Assembly: GCA_964629335.1 (NCBI GenBank)
Contig: CAZVRH010000002.1
Span: 1 to 64,000 of the forward strand
DNA from: CACPJA01 sp964629335
GTDB lineage: Bacteria; Pseudomonadota; Gammaproteobacteria; Steroidobacterales; UBA11654
DNA length: 64,000 nucleotides
Direction: 5' to 3'
The position numbers and the translations under genes are program-made. Below the pieces are notes generated by a model that was not told the origin of the DNA, made no database searches, and was given only the letters and a program-made list of their open reading frames with translations. Below, piece after piece: positions 8,919 through 18,303 of the stretch (the first letter of the stretch is position 1; each line of letters starts with the position of its first letter).

Positions 8919-10493
8919 ATGAGTTATTTAGTTTTAGCAAGAAAATGGAGACCAAAGTTTTTTTCGGAAGTTTCAGGCCAAGATCATGTTGTAAAAGCAT
9001 TACAAAATTCGCTTAAACAAAATAAAGTCCATCATGCCTTCCTATTTGCAGGAACCAGAGGCGTCGGTAAAACAACGATCGCTAGACTGCTTGCAAAAGC
9101 CTTAAATTGTGAACAAGGAATTGCTAAGGAGCCCTGCGGTACATGCGGTTCATGTGAGTCTATAGATGCAGGGACTTTCATGGATCTCATCGAAGTTGAC
9201 GCAGCTTCTCAAACAGGCATAGATAACATCAGAGAATTGCTTGAAAATTCACAGTACACTCCCACTTCAGGAAACTATAAGGTTTATTTAATTGATGAGG
9301 TTCATCAATTATCCAAGTCAGCTTTTAACGCACTATTAAAAACACTTGAAGAACCGCCACCGCATATGAAATTTCTTTTGGCAACCACTGAAAGTGAAAA
9401 GATACCCATCACAGTCTTGTCCCGGTGTTTGAAATTTAATCTGAAAAAAATATCGGAAGAAAATATTACCGCTCGAATGAAAAACATCTGTGATCAAGAG
9501 AACATTAATTATGAAGAAAGAGCAATTGAATTAATTAGTGCCATGGCCGATGGCAGCATGAGAGACGGCTTGAGTCTGTTGGATCAAGCTCTCGCTTATG
9601 AAGATTATAATTTAACCACCGAACAAGTGTCTTCAATGCTTGGCACCATTGATAACAAATATCCATTAAACATCCTTCAAGCAATTCTATCCCAAGATAA
9701 GCAGATTCTGGTTGAAACTTTAGAAGCAGTTGATGAATTGTATCCAGACTACAATGGGTTGCTGGATACCATGGCATCATTAACTCAATCTGTGGCTTTT
9801 CTACAAATAATAGAAACGGATCAAGTTGTTGATAATAAGGGTGAAACCCAATTATTAACTACTATTGCTGACAGTTATTCGCCTGAATTAATACAACTGA
9901 TTTATCAAATGGCAATCACCGCTAAGCAGGACATTCAATCAGCTCCTAGTCCAAAGGAAGGTTTTATTATGGCTATCCTAAGAATGTTTGCATTTCAGCC
10001 AATTGATTCTTCGTCCATATCATCCTCAACCAGAAGAATCAAAGCTAAGAAAGTTACAAAAGAACCGTTGAAAAAAGAAACAATTGAGGTGAAGAGTGAT
10101 CATAATATTGTCGCTAAAAACAATGAATTTAATACAAAACGATGGACATCATTAGTCTCAAAAATGCGACTGAAAGGAACCGCTAAACAATTGGCATCGC
10201 ATTGCACAGTCGATGAGTTAAAAGCGGGTCATCTTATCCTTTTAATTGATCCAGAAAATGAACACCATTTAATCGATAGGGCAACTAATGAATTAGAAAA
10301 ATATCTAATCAACAGTTTCAATAATATTGATCAGGTAAAAGTTAAGATTTCTCAAACCAATGGAGCAACGTTAGCTAAAAAAAAATCTCAAGAAAATGAA
10401 GAACAGAAAATCATGAACGAATCACGAATTAAATCAGACCCAAATCTACAAGAATTTATGGATCTTTTTGATGCAACTATTGAGGACTCTTAA
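8919..10493 (+). CDS. dnaX: DNA polymerase III subunit gamma/tau
   Basis: The clamp-loader ATPase of the replisome (524 residues). Walker A GTRGVGKT is at 45-52, followed by the four-cysteine zinc module (C-x8-C-x2-C-x2-C) and the DEVHQLS Walker B segment; SRC of sensor 1/arginine-finger type appears in VLSRCLKF. The C-terminal tau part (about 390-524) is short and lysine-rich, smaller than in E. coli (643 residues). I find no E. coli-type A AAA AAG heptamer in the correct phase near the domain border. The stop overlaps the recR start by one base (TAATG); the usual ybaB gene between them is missing. Confidence 0.96.
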   Translation: MSYLVLARKWRPKFFSEVSGQDHVVKALQNSLKQNKVHHAFLFAGTRGVGKTTIARLLAKALNCEQGIAKEPCGTCGSCESIDAGTFMDLIEVDAASQTGIDNIRELLENSQYTPTSGNYKVYLIDEVHQLSKSAFNALLKTLEEPPPHMKFLLATTESEKIPITVLSRCLKFNLKKISEENITARMKNICDQENINYEERAIELISAMADGSMRDGLSLLDQALAYEDYNLTTEQVSSMLGTIDNKYPLNILQAILSQDKQILVETLEAVDELYPDYNGLLDTMASLTQSVAFLQIIETDQVVDNKGETQLLTTIADSYSPELIQLIYQMAITAKQDIQSAPSPKEGFIMAILRMFAFQPIDSSSISSSTRRIKAKKVTKEPLKKETIEVKSDHNIVAKNNEFNTKRWTSLVSKMRLKGTAKQLASHCTVDELKAGHLILLIDPENEHHLIDRATNELEKYLINSFNNIDQVKVKISQTNGATLAKKKSQENEEQKIMNESRIKSDPNLQEFMDLFDATIEDS

Positions 10494-11098
10494 TGAAATC
10501 GTTCAGTCCTGCACTTCAAGATCTCATTGAAGCCTTTAAACAACTACCAGGTGTGGGTATTAAGAGTGCCCAAAGAATTGTTTTTCATCTGCTGAAAGAT
10601 AAAGACGATAAAGCTCTTTTTTTAGCAGAATCTCTGCAAAAATCACTGGAATCCATTCAAGAATGCGAAATGTGCAGAATGTATACAGACAGTCAAATTT
10701 GTAGTATTTGTTTAGACGATGAAAGAGATAATAAGTCTCTGTGCGTTGTTGAATCGCCCGCTGACTTAATGGCAATTGAGAACACCATGCAATTTAATGG
10801 GCTTTATTTTGTGCTCATGGGAAGGCTTTCACCACTCGACGGCATTGGACCTGATGAGCTAAAAGTAAACAATCTAATAAAGTTATTAAAGAATAAAAAC
10901 ATTAAGGAAGTTATTTTAGCTTGCAGTCCAACCATCGAAGGGGAGGCCACAGCAAACTATATTGGGTCAATAACCGAAGAATTAGAGGTCAAAGCAACGC
11001 GAATAGCTTACGGTGTTCCCATGGGGGGCGAGCTAGAATATGTAGACTCCAATACACTAATCCAGGCAATAAATAACAGAAACACAATAGAAACTTAG
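10493..11098 (+). CDS. recR: recombination mediator RecR
   Basis: A 201-residue RecR, which with RecO (and RecF) loads RecA at single-strand gaps. The N-terminal helix-hairpin-helix (LPGVGIKSAQR) is followed by a C4 zinc finger (CEMC ... CSIC) and a Toprim domain with VVE(S)PAD, and the SPTIEGEAT segment. Translationally coupled to dnaX by a one-base overlap. Length is normal for the family (about 200). The gene ends 2 bp from the convergent rsgA stop. Confidence 0.96.
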   Translation: MKSFSPALQDLIEAFKQLPGVGIKSAQRIVFHLLKDKDDKALFLAESLQKSLESIQECEMCRMYTDSQICSICLDDERDNKSLCVVESPADLMAIENTMQFNGLYFVLMGRLSPLDGIGPDELKVNNLIKLLKNKNIKEVILACSPTIEGEATANYIGSITEELEVKATRIAYGVPMGGELEYVDSNTLIQAINNRNTIET

Positions 11099-11100
11099 CT

Positions 11101-11997
11101 TTAAAAATAAGCAGCTATTAACTTTTTATAATTGCGATAACGTTCTTGAGAAATTTGCTTAGTCTTTACCATCTCTTTGACAACACAAGTAGGTTCTTCT
11201 ATATGGGAGCAATCTCGATATTTGCATTTAAAATCCTGAGCATGGATTTCAATAAATCCTTTTTTGATATCATGAATCCCTTTGAGATTAGGATGTAAAT
11301 TCTCAACGCCTGGAGTATCAATCAGGAAGCTATTGTTATTTAATAAATGTAACTTCGTTGTCGTCGTGGTGTGCTTGCCTTTTTTTGATCGCCCGGAAAG
11401 AGCCCGTGTTTTGATATCATCTGTACTTAATAATAGGTTGGTGATGGTTGATTTGCCCACACCCGATTGTCCGACTAACACAGAACGATGGTTATCTAGT
11501 TTATGAATAAATTCTGCAATATTTATTTTTGATTTAGCTGATATTTTTATTAAGTCGTAATTAAGTTTGGAGTATTGATGTAATTCTTTAGTGATCAATT
11601 CACTTTCTAAGTCTATTTTATTCAACACTATTAATAACCGGCAATTGATTAATTCTGAAATAAGAATTAACTTATCAATTAACAGATAATTAGGCTTTGG
11701 CTCAGCTGCAACGACTAAAAGAATTTGTGTAACATTATTGACAATATTTTGCTTAAAGCCCTTCTTATTAAGTCGTTCTACCTGATTGACAGGATCTAGA
11801 ATATTATTTATCAGTACCGAGGATTCATCTAATTCCTCATAATTAACAAAGTCTCCAACCACAACAGCGGCTTGTTTTTTTTTGAGAAAATGAAGAAAAC
11901 CAGACCTGATACTCCATAGCATTCCTCTATTGCCATGCAGTTCTGTAACGAGTGCTAATTTGTCATCTTCTTTTATCAAACTTTTGTGATTATACAT
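11101..11997 (-). CDS. rsgA: ribosome small-subunit biogenesis GTPase RsgA
   Basis: A 298-residue circularly permuted GTPase that acts in late maturation of the 30S subunit. Motif order is G4 (NKID, 126-129), G1 (GQSGVGKS, 176-183), then G3 (DTPG, 227-230), diagnostic of the YjeQ/RsgA family. The C-terminal zinc site (CKYRDCSH ... C) follows, and an N-terminal OB-fold of about 80 residues precedes the G domain. It is divergent from orn with only 26 bp between start codons, the same arrangement as in E. coli. Confidence 0.95.
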   Translation of the reverse strand: MYNHKSLIKEDDKLALVTELHGNRGMLWSIRSGFLHFLKKKQAAVVVGDFVNYEELDESSVLINNILDPVNQVERLNKKGFKQNIVNNVTQILLVVAAEPKPNYLLIDKLILISELINCRLLIVLNKIDLESELITKELHQYSKLNYDLIKISAKSKINIAEFIHKLDNHRSVLVGQSGVGKSTITNLLLSTDDIKTRALSGRSKKGKHTTTTTKLHLLNNNSFLIDTPGVENLHPNLKGIHDIKKGFIEIHAQDFKCKYRDCSHIEEPTCVVKEMVKTKQISQERYRNYKKLIAAYF

Positions 11998-12023
11998 TTA
12001 TAAGTCTGTTAGAATCATCTTAT

Positions 12024-12575
12024 ATGACTAGACCAGCAAAACGATTAATTTGGATTGATTTAGAAATGACTGGACTAGATACCAATAACGACAGTATTTT
12101 AGAGATAGCAACAGTCGTCACTGAATCAACTCTTGAAATTGTCTCCGAAGGACCAAATTATGCTATTTACCAGGACGAGGAAACTCTGGACGGTATGGAC
12201 GATTGGAATAAGAAACAGCATTCTCAATCAGGCTTGCTTGATCGAGTCAGGGATTCATCGATAACCATAGAACAAGCTGAAAAAGGTACACTGGAATTTC
12301 TTCAAAAAATCACAAATAAAAAAGAAGCACCAATGTGCGGTAACAGTATCTGTCAAGACAGACGTTTTTTAGCCCGACTTATGCCTGATCTCGAAGATCA
12401 TTTTCAATATCGTAATCTTGATGTCACCTCCATCAAAATTACATCACAGCTATGGGCACCAGATATTGCTCGATCTTTTACTAAGAATAGCAATCATTTA
12501 GCTAGGGACGATATTTACGATTCAATCTATGAATTAAAACATTATCGGAATCATTTTCTTAGGACTGAGGATTAA
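12024..12575 (+). CDS. orn: oligoribonuclease
   Basis: A 183-residue DEDD-type 3'-5' exoribonuclease that clears di- to pentanucleotides at the end of RNA decay. The first catalytic pair lies in WIDLEMTGLD (Asp12, Glu14); GNSICQDRRFL, the YRNLDV strand and the final HLARDDIYDSI carry the remaining acidic residues and the histidine. An in-frame start at 11952 would run into the rsgA coding region; ATG 12024 matches the family N-terminus (RLIWIDLEMTG). The 3' end abuts the MAPEG gene with no spacing. Confidence 0.95.
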   Translation: MTRPAKRLIWIDLEMTGLDTNNDSILEIATVVTESTLEIVSEGPNYAIYQDEETLDGMDDWNKKQHSQSGLLDRVRDSSITIEQAEKGTLEFLQKITNKKEAPMCGNSICQDRRFLARLMPDLEDHFQYRNLDVTSIKITSQLWAPDIARSFTKNSNHLARDDIYDSIYELKHYRNHFLRTED

Positions 12576-12953
12576 TTAGCCACCAGCGAAAAATAAAGCT
12601 ATTGTTGATGCAAATCCAACTAAATAGGCAACACTTCTCAAAGTCCCTTTATTGGTCAAATAAAAGCTTGCGTGTAAAACACGTGAAACCACAAAAATAA
12701 TAGCCAATGAATCAATGATTGATTGATCGTTACCCATCCAATGAGCAGCAATAACAGCAGCAAAAAATGCAGGAAATGATTCATAACAATTCTGTTCTGC
12801 AGAGTGTGCATTTTGGGCCTTACCACTGAGAGACGAAATATGGTTTCTTGGTGATTCATTATTATATTTTACGTCTGAATTTGATTTTGAAACACCTGCG
12901 AGATAGACAGGTATAAACATACAAAACACAAGACTATAGAATGCTATGGTCAT
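12576..12953 (-). CDS. MAPEG family membrane protein
   Basis: A 125-residue integral membrane protein with about four hydrophobic helices. The pattern ESPRNHISSLSGKAQNAHSAEQNCYESFPAFFAAV corresponds in spacing to the MAPEG signature (NPR ... G ... RA ... AH-N-E--P-F). The family includes microsomal glutathione transferases and eicosanoid enzymes; bacterial members are mostly uncharacterised, and the catalytic arginine cannot be assigned with confidence here. It is convergent with orn and divergent from the DUF1249 gene. The family call is good; the function is unknown. Confidence 0.75.
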   Translation of the reverse strand: MTIAFYSLVFCMFIPVYLAGVSKSNSDVKYNNESPRNHISSLSGKAQNAHSAEQNCYESFPAFFAAVIAAHWMGNDQSIIDSLAIIFVVSRVLHASFYLTNKGTLRSVAYLVGFASTIALFFAGG

Positions 12954-12987
12954 GGTTGATTACTCCTTTTAATAGTGATGGTTTGAT

Positions 12988-12993
12988 TATAAT
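12988..12993 (+). promoter_or_regulatory. possible -10 element for the DUF1249-MFS pair
   Basis: A perfect TATAAT lies about 37 nt before the GTG start at 13030 in the divergent gap between MAPEG and DUF1249. No good -35 hexamer is found at 16-18 nt, so this is tentative. Confidence 0.35.
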
Positions 12994-13029
12994 ATGGAAT
13001 CAATAAAGATATGAGATTTTGGCAATAAC

Positions 13030-13548
13030 GTGATCATAAAATACAGTAAAAATCTGAAGAATGAAAAACCATTAAACCCAATATTATTAGCCGAAAAACT
13101 TCAGAAGAATTATGAAGAAAGTTTTAATATCTTTAGTGAATTGATACTTGAACCATTAACAATAGAACCCAATTCAATTGGACAATATAAGTTAATGAAT
13201 TTTACTCTCCAATCAGGACAAAGTATGCCGTTAATTTATGTGTCCCTGGAAACATTATCGAAATACACACTGCATTGTTCTATGCGGATAGATGGCGGGG
13301 TTTTAAATGAGAACACCAAGGTCTATCAAACTCCATTTATGTTTAGAATGAAACTTTACCTAGACGCGCGCCTCTTAGAAGTCTATGACGCATCCTCATT
13401 ACCATTACTGAGAGAAAAAAAGGACACTGAAATTTCTCCTAAGTTGCTTAATCCAGTTAGCACGGAATCAAAACTGATTAAATCTAATTTTTTAAATGCA
13501 TGGTTGGTGTCTGTAAAAAACTACAATTACAGATTATTAAACAAATGA
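13030..13548 (+). CDS. DUF1249 (YqiB-like) family protein
   Basis: A 172-residue soluble protein of unknown function. The segment around SKYTLHCSMR and especially MKLYLDARLLEVYDA resembles the YqiB/DUF1249 family, in which a YHDA(R)..EV stretch is conserved. It starts at GTG 13030, since no ATG occurs before residue 50. Its TGA overlaps the ATG of the following MFS gene (ATGA at 13545-13548), so the two are translationally coupled. In E. coli yqiB lies near nudF and cpdA; neither is here. Function unknown. Confidence 0.6.
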   Translation: MIIKYSKNLKNEKPLNPILLAEKLQKNYEESFNIFSELILEPLTIEPNSIGQYKLMNFTLQSGQSMPLIYVSLETLSKYTLHCSMRIDGGVLNENTKVYQTPFMFRMKLYLDARLLEVYDASSLPLLREKKDTEISPKLLNPVSTESKLIKSNFLNAWLVSVKNYNYRLLNK

Positions 13549-14924
13549 ATAACAACCCGTTATCGAACTCAAACTTTACAAAATTATTTGTTGCTCAAAT
13601 TATTGCCTTAGTAGGAACGGGTTTATCAACAGTAGCTCTCTCTTTATTAGCTTATGATATGGCAGGAGGACAAGCGGGTACTGTTTTGGGAATTGCCTTG
13701 GCATTCAAGATGGTTGCCTATGTGTTTTTTGCACCAATAATCGGTGGAATTGTCCATAGAATATCCAGGAAATATTTTATGATATCAATGGACGCCCTCA
13801 GAGCCGCTATTGTTCTTGTGATGCCTTTTGTATCAGAAGTTTGGCATATCTATGTATTAATCTTTCTTTTAAATCTTTTTTCTGCTGGCTTTAAACCTGT
13901 ATTTCAAGCTGTTATTCCAGATGTACTCAATGATGATGAACAATACGGAAAAGCATTAGCCTATTCCAGAGTGGCTTATGATTTAGAAAATATCTTGAGC
14001 CCTACATTGGCCGGTATTGGCCTCTTATTTTTCACTTATACTGGCTTGTTTGTATTCAACTCTATAGCTTTTGTGATTTCAGCATTGATCATTGTTATTA
14101 CATTTTTACCTAAACCTAAACCAGTAGAGAGAAGCGGCACTTTTCTTAATGAGGTCACTTACGGAATTGTATCGTACTTTAAAACACCTAGATTGAGATC
14201 ACTACTGGTTCTCTATATCGGTATAGCTCTGGGTAGTTCAATGATTATTGTCAACACCGTTATTTATGTTAAAGAGTATTTAATGCTCTCTGATTCCATG
14301 CTTGCAATATTTTTCGCAAGCTCCGGTCTTGGATCCATGTTGATGGCCTTTACATATCCTGCCTTAGCTAAAAAAACAAACGACAAGACAATAACCCATT
14401 TGGGCATAGTCATCCTCTTAATCTCACTTTTATTAATGTCTTTTGAACCGTCTTTGAACTTCGCTATCGTGACTTGGTTTGTCGTTGGAACTGGATTGTC
14501 ATTATCGCAAATACCTGCAGGTAAAATAGTTAATATGTCGGCAAATCCCAATGACCGTACAGCTTATTTTTCAGCTCAATTTTCACTATCACATTTATGC
14601 TGGTTGTTTGGTTATCTTGCAGCTGGTCAGTTGGTCTTTATTTTTGGGTTTGCATACACCGCAACCTTTTTTGCATGTATTGTAGCTTTTTGTTTTATTT
14701 ACAGTGTTTTATTTTGGCCCAAAGAAGAAGATGATAATGCAATGATTCATACTCACACAGAACTCACACATGAACATTCTCATGAACACGATGATCACCA
14801 TCAACATGAACACGGGTCAAATCCAGAAGAAATAAGCCATTCCCATGAACATCAACATCAACAAATCACACACAAACATCCCTTTCATATAGATATCCAC
14901 CATCAGAACTGGCCATCAAATTAA
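13545..14924 (+). CDS. MFS exporter with a histidine-rich C-terminal tail
   Basis: A 459-residue transporter of the MFS_3 (EntS-like) branch with about twelve membrane helices, followed by a cytoplasmic tail of 58 residues. That tail contains 19 histidines, mostly as HxH and ExH pairs separated by Glu, Asp and Gln. Such tails bind Zn, Ni, Co or Cu in other transporters (ZIP, CDF, UreE-like). Metal export, or export gated by metal, is therefore a reasonable inference, but the helices alone do not show substrate. The ATG at 13545 overlaps the DUF1249 stop; the in-frame upstream start at 13500 lies inside that gene. The stop is 5 bp from the convergent prc stop. Confidence 0.8.
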   Translation: MNNNPLSNSNFTKLFVAQIIALVGTGLSTVALSLLAYDMAGGQAGTVLGIALAFKMVAYVFFAPIIGGIVHRISRKYFMISMDALRAAIVLVMPFVSEVWHIYVLIFLLNLFSAGFKPVFQAVIPDVLNDDEQYGKALAYSRVAYDLENILSPTLAGIGLLFFTYTGLFVFNSIAFVISALIIVITFLPKPKPVERSGTFLNEVTYGIVSYFKTPRLRSLLVLYIGIALGSSMIIVNTVIYVKEYLMLSDSMLAIFFASSGLGSMLMAFTYPALAKKTNDKTITHLGIVILLISLLLMSFEPSLNFAIVTWFVVGTGLSLSQIPAGKIVNMSANPNDRTAYFSAQFSLSHLCWLFGYLAAGQLVFIFGFAYTATFFACIVAFCFIYSVLFWPKEEDDNAMIHTHTELTHEHSHEHDDHHQHEHGSNPEEISHSHEHQHQQITHKHPFHIDIHHQNWPSN

Positions 14925-14929
14925 TTAAA

Positions 14930-17026
14930 TTATGATTGTTGAGGAATCTCGGGTAGATGGCTTGTGGTTTGCACTGATCGATCATCGCCATAAGCTTCAA
15001 TCAAGTCAATCACCATTAAGTAAGCTTCATTTAAAATCGTTTTGGAGCTAAATTCATCAAATGAAGCGGTGTTTTCTACGCCTAACTCATCCAATCTAGT
15101 CTCCCTTCTTATTGTATTATTTTTTGTTCTTTCATCTCGATCTTGTTTTCTTATTTCCATGTTTAGTGACACCGAGTTCATTTGAGAAGTTTTATTAAAC
15201 TCTGCGATATCCTCAATTAAGAAATCAAGTGCAAGGTTATTAGATTTTCTGAGTTCAAAATTCTTTTCGACAACATTTATTGTTGTTTGAAGATTTGTAT
15301 ATGTCTCAAAATTTAAACCTAGAATCTTATCCCAGGGTAGAGGGTTGATTTTAGTTTCCTCGCCAATAATTTCATCGTTAATAAAAGAGGGAAGAACTAT
15401 GTCCGGACTAACACCTTTATTCTGTGTACCTTCTCCTGTTACACGATAATATTTTGCTATGGTTAACGTTAGTTGGCCGAAGCCTTTTTTTGATTTATAT
15501 CTGGAGTATCTATCTAGAGGATATAGATTCTGCACGGAGCCTTTTCCAAAAGTTTTTTGACCGATCACTAACCCTCTTTCATAGTCTTGTACTGCAGCAG
15601 CAAATATTTCTGATGCTGAAGCACTATAACGATCAACCATAATTGCTAAAGGCCCATCATAAATCGAACCAAAAGATGGATCATCAATAACTTCTAGATT
15701 TCCTTCCATGTCTTTAAGTTGGACTACTGGGCCTTGGTCAATGAATAAACCGGTGAGTGAAACTGCTTCATCGAGTAAACCACCAGCATTACCTCTCAAA
15801 TCAATTATCAGAGCATCTATCCCTATTTCACTAATTTCAGAAACTAATTTCTCAACATCAGATGTAGTGCTTCTAAAATTCTGATCACCGCGTCGTCTGG
15901 CAGCAAAATCTTGATAGAAGCTTGGTATGGTTATAACGCCTATTTCAAATTCTTTATCATCTGATGTAATCGTTTTGATATAACTTGAAACTGCTTGTTC
16001 TTCAAGGGTCACGTTATCTCTAGTAAGCGTTAAATCAAATGGGTTGGCATCAGGATCTGTGGACGTAGGCAAAATTCTAAGCTTAATTTTACTGCCTTTT
16101 GGTCCTCTAATTAATTTAACCACATCATTAAGGTCCCAGCCTATTATCTCTGTTGAGATTGTAGAATCTCCTTCGTATATGCCTATGATTTTATCCAATG
16201 GGTTTAAAGTGCCATTTATTTCAGCAGGCCCTCCCGGAATTAAGTTAACAATCTCAATAAAATCTTCATTATTTTGTAACCTAGCGCCAATACCTTCATA
16301 AGATAGACTCGTTTGTATTTCATACTCTTCTGCCTGTGAAGGCGTCAAATAACTTGAATGAGGGTCAAGATAGGCCATGTAAGAGTTCAAGAAGATATTG
16401 ATTACATTTTCTTCGTCATAATTATTGATCCTTTTTAAAATTCTTGAGTATCTTTTATTGAGAGTAATTTTTGCTTTATCAATAGATTGTCCTGCGAGAA
16501 CCAGTGAAAGTAAATCGTTCTTAACTCTTTTTCTCCAAATATCATCTAATTGATCTGTACTTCTAGGCCAGACTTTATTGTCTGACCTAAATTCGTAGGA
16601 TTCATCAGTATCAAAGGAGTTTATTTGATTAATTAAATCGATGGAAAAAGACAGTCGTTGTTGAACCCTTAATCGATAGACACCAAAAATATCAAAAACA
16701 GCCTCCAAATCACCGTTAATTAATGATTCATCAATTAGATATTTATATCTTTGGAAATAATTAATATCAGATTTTAAGAAATACACTTTTAACGAATCCA
16801 ATGTCTCAATATAGGTATCGAGTATCTCAACCGAGGATTCGTTATCAATTTGCTCTTGATTAATATGAGCTCTTTCGCTGATTGCGGTAACTAATTTTAA
16901 AAGATGATTGTCGACAGGTTTTTGAATCAATAAACCGGGCACCGTTGCTGAATCTTGGCTACTAACCTGAGTGGTGATTAATAGAAGAACAGTTAGGATT
17001 AGCTTGGTTATTTTAGTCATTATCAT
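14930..17026 (-). CDS. prc: carboxy-terminal (tail-specific) processing protease Prc
   Basis: A 698-residue periplasmic S41 serine protease. An N-terminal signal peptide (about 1-25, ending VSSQD) is followed by the N-terminal helical domain, a PDZ domain (GIGARLQNNEDFIEIVNLIPGGPA region) and the protease core. The Ser of YSASASEIF (near residue 470) and the Lys of GQKTFGKGS about 25 residues later form the Ser-Lys dyad. Prc degrades proteins with non-polar C-termini, including envelope proteins and, in E. coli, exported tmRNA-tagged proteins. It overlaps the upstream NTF2-like gene by 14 bp and closes a long minus-strand series that also contains smpB and ssrA. Confidence 0.93.
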   Translation of the reverse strand: MIMTKITKLILTVLLLITTQVSSQDSATVPGLLIQKPVDNHLLKLVTAISERAHINQEQIDNESSVEILDTYIETLDSLKVYFLKSDINYFQRYKYLIDESLINGDLEAVFDIFGVYRLRVQQRLSFSIDLINQINSFDTDESYEFRSDNKVWPRSTDQLDDIWRKRVKNDLLSLVLAGQSIDKAKITLNKRYSRILKRINNYDEENVINIFLNSYMAYLDPHSSYLTPSQAEEYEIQTSLSYEGIGARLQNNEDFIEIVNLIPGGPAEINGTLNPLDKIIGIYEGDSTISTEIIGWDLNDVVKLIRGPKGSKIKLRILPTSTDPDANPFDLTLTRDNVTLEEQAVSSYIKTITSDDKEFEIGVITIPSFYQDFAARRRGDQNFRSTTSDVEKLVSEISEIGIDALIIDLRGNAGGLLDEAVSLTGLFIDQGPVVQLKDMEGNLEVIDDPSFGSIYDGPLAIMVDRYSASASEIFAAAVQDYERGLVIGQKTFGKGSVQNLYPLDRYSRYKSKKGFGQLTLTIAKYYRVTGEGTQNKGVSPDIVLPSFINDEIIGEETKINPLPWDKILGLNFETYTNLQTTINVVEKNFELRKSNNLALDFLIEDIAEFNKTSQMNSVSLNMEIRKQDRDERTKNNTIRRETRLDELGVENTASFDEFSSKTILNEAYLMVIDLIEAYGDDRSVQTTSHLPEIPQQS

Positions 17027-17642
17027 TTAAGGATTCTAGATAGTCATAAAAATCCTCCGGGACAGCCTTCTCGTATAGACTGAGGAGTTGTAGATAAGTA
17101 TCAAAGTATTCTGGGTCATTTTTCTTTTCTGATTTCTTCCACATCATATAAACCTGAGACATAGGATTCATTGGTGCTTCAATATAAGCTGAGTACTTCC
17201 ACTGTTTATTCTTTTTGACCACAACACACATGACTCTGTCGTAGCCGCTTAAAGGATTGCTGTTAATAATTTTTAAATCATAGTGAAGATCCATAACGAT
17301 TATGGCGACATCGCTTGAAATTAATTTTATTTTAATATTTGAATAATCATTTCTTATTCCATCCAGTATCTTTTTTCCAGGTACAGGATCCCAATATCGT
17401 TCTAATGAACTCCAATCTGTTGGAAAATCGACCCTTTCTTCTGGTATGTATAAGGGATTCTCATCTGTTTCATCCCATAGTGATTTTAGGTCTGAATAAT
17501 TCTGTGTGTCCCAAATTCTTTTTGTTTCTTCAATTAGATCGAGTATTTCATTTCGTGCGTCATTATTATTAGCACCAAGATAAGTCGGATGATAACAACC
17601 TATTATAAAAACAGCAGCTATCATAAATTTTATGTTTTTCAT
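17013..17642 (-). CDS. secreted NTF2/SnoaL-like protein
   Basis: A 209-residue exported protein. A hydrophobic leader (MKNIKFMIAAVFIIGCYHPT) contains a possible lipobox cysteine (IIGC), so it may be a lipoprotein. The mature part begins with a helix (EILDLIEETKRIWDTQNYSDLKSLWDE) and the pattern of strands then seen is that of the SnoaL/NTF2 cone fold, as in nuclear-transport-factor-2-like domains. No catalytic residues can be assigned. ATG 17642 has AAGG about 8 nt upstream; an in-frame start 27 nt earlier would overlap the preceding lipoprotein gene. The 3' end overlaps prc by 14 bp, implying coupled expression. Confidence 0.6.
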   Translation of the reverse strand: MKNIKFMIAAVFIIGCYHPTYLGANNNDARNEILDLIEETKRIWDTQNYSDLKSLWDETDENPLYIPEERVDFPTDWSSLERYWDPVPGKKILDGIRNDYSNIKIKLISSDVAIIVMDLHYDLKIINSNPLSGYDRVMCVVVKKNKQWKYSAYIEAPMNPMSQVYMMWKKSEKKNDPEYFDTYLQLLSLYEKAVPEDFYDYLESLNDND

Positions 17643-17646
17643 TCTT

Positions 17647-18297
17647 TTACCTTGAGAAAAAACCAACAATTTGCTGAGTTAACCCTTCGCATGCATTAGA
17701 TTGTGTTCTAGCTAGAATCGGAATCGGTATAACTATTGCTGGGATCACAGAAGTACCCGAAACACTGGCACTAAGATTTCCTACAGATGCCTCCTGACTT
17801 AAATCCCATATGCTTGCTTCGTAAGCAGAAGTGTCATCCCACCAAGCAAAACCAAAGCAACCCCCACCTCCAGGCCCAGCTGCACAAGATAAGGCTCCAG
17901 AACTTGCATTGGTCTTGGTTTCACCGGTTACTTTTACTAAGTACTTTATTTCTAATTGATCTAACTTATCTTTAATAATCTGCTTACTTAGTAATTGGGG
18001 TAATTTTTCTATAGTTTGAGGGGCAGTACTTGGTTCAAACCAGGGATAAAAGATGTTTTGGAATTCCGTTGTGGAGATGACATTAAATTCATTCTGTTTT
18101 TTAGACAACGATTGATTTAAGCAATCCATGAAATCATTCTCCGTTTTATTTCCAGTGTGATAACTATCAGATAAGACTACGATTGATTCTCCTTCTTTTA
18201 TTGAATATGCAGCATTCACTTCTTGATCTATTCTTGTCGTGGAGCATCCAGAAATAAGGAAACAGATAATCAACAGTGCAGTCAGTGATTTATTCAT
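17647..18297 (-). CDS. hypothetical lipoprotein
   Basis: A 216-residue predicted lipoprotein: hydrophobic leader with lipobox LISGC and lipidated Cys18. The residue after Cys is Ser, so by the E. coli +2 rule it would go to the outer membrane. The mature part contains a glycine-rich, cysteine-containing loop (CAAGPGGGGCFGF) and alternating strands that could form a small alpha/beta domain. I do not recognise a named family. It lies 6 bp after another lipoprotein gene and 4 bp before the NTF2-like gene, within the same minus-strand operon. Confidence 0.65.
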   Translation of the reverse strand: MNKSLTALLIICFLISGCSTTRIDQEVNAAYSIKEGESIVVLSDSYHTGNKTENDFMDCLNQSLSKKQNEFNVISTTEFQNIFYPWFEPSTAPQTIEKLPQLLSKQIIKDKLDQLEIKYLVKVTGETKTNASSGALSCAAGPGGGGCFGFAWWDDTSAYEASIWDLSQEASVGNLSASVSGTSVIPAIVIPIPILARTQSNACEGLTQQIVGFFSR

Positions 18298-18303
18298 AAT
18301 GAT

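Noticed and set aside
10071..10077. AAAAAAG heptamer in dnaX near the gamma/tau border
   Set aside because: In the reading frame it is AAA AAA G, not the A AAA AAG phase needed for tandem slippage.
10376..10390. A run of nine A residues in dnaX that could cause -1 frameshifting to make gamma
   Set aside because: It lies near the very end of the gene (residue about 487). A shift would remove only a short tail, and no domain boundary or stimulatory stem is evident.
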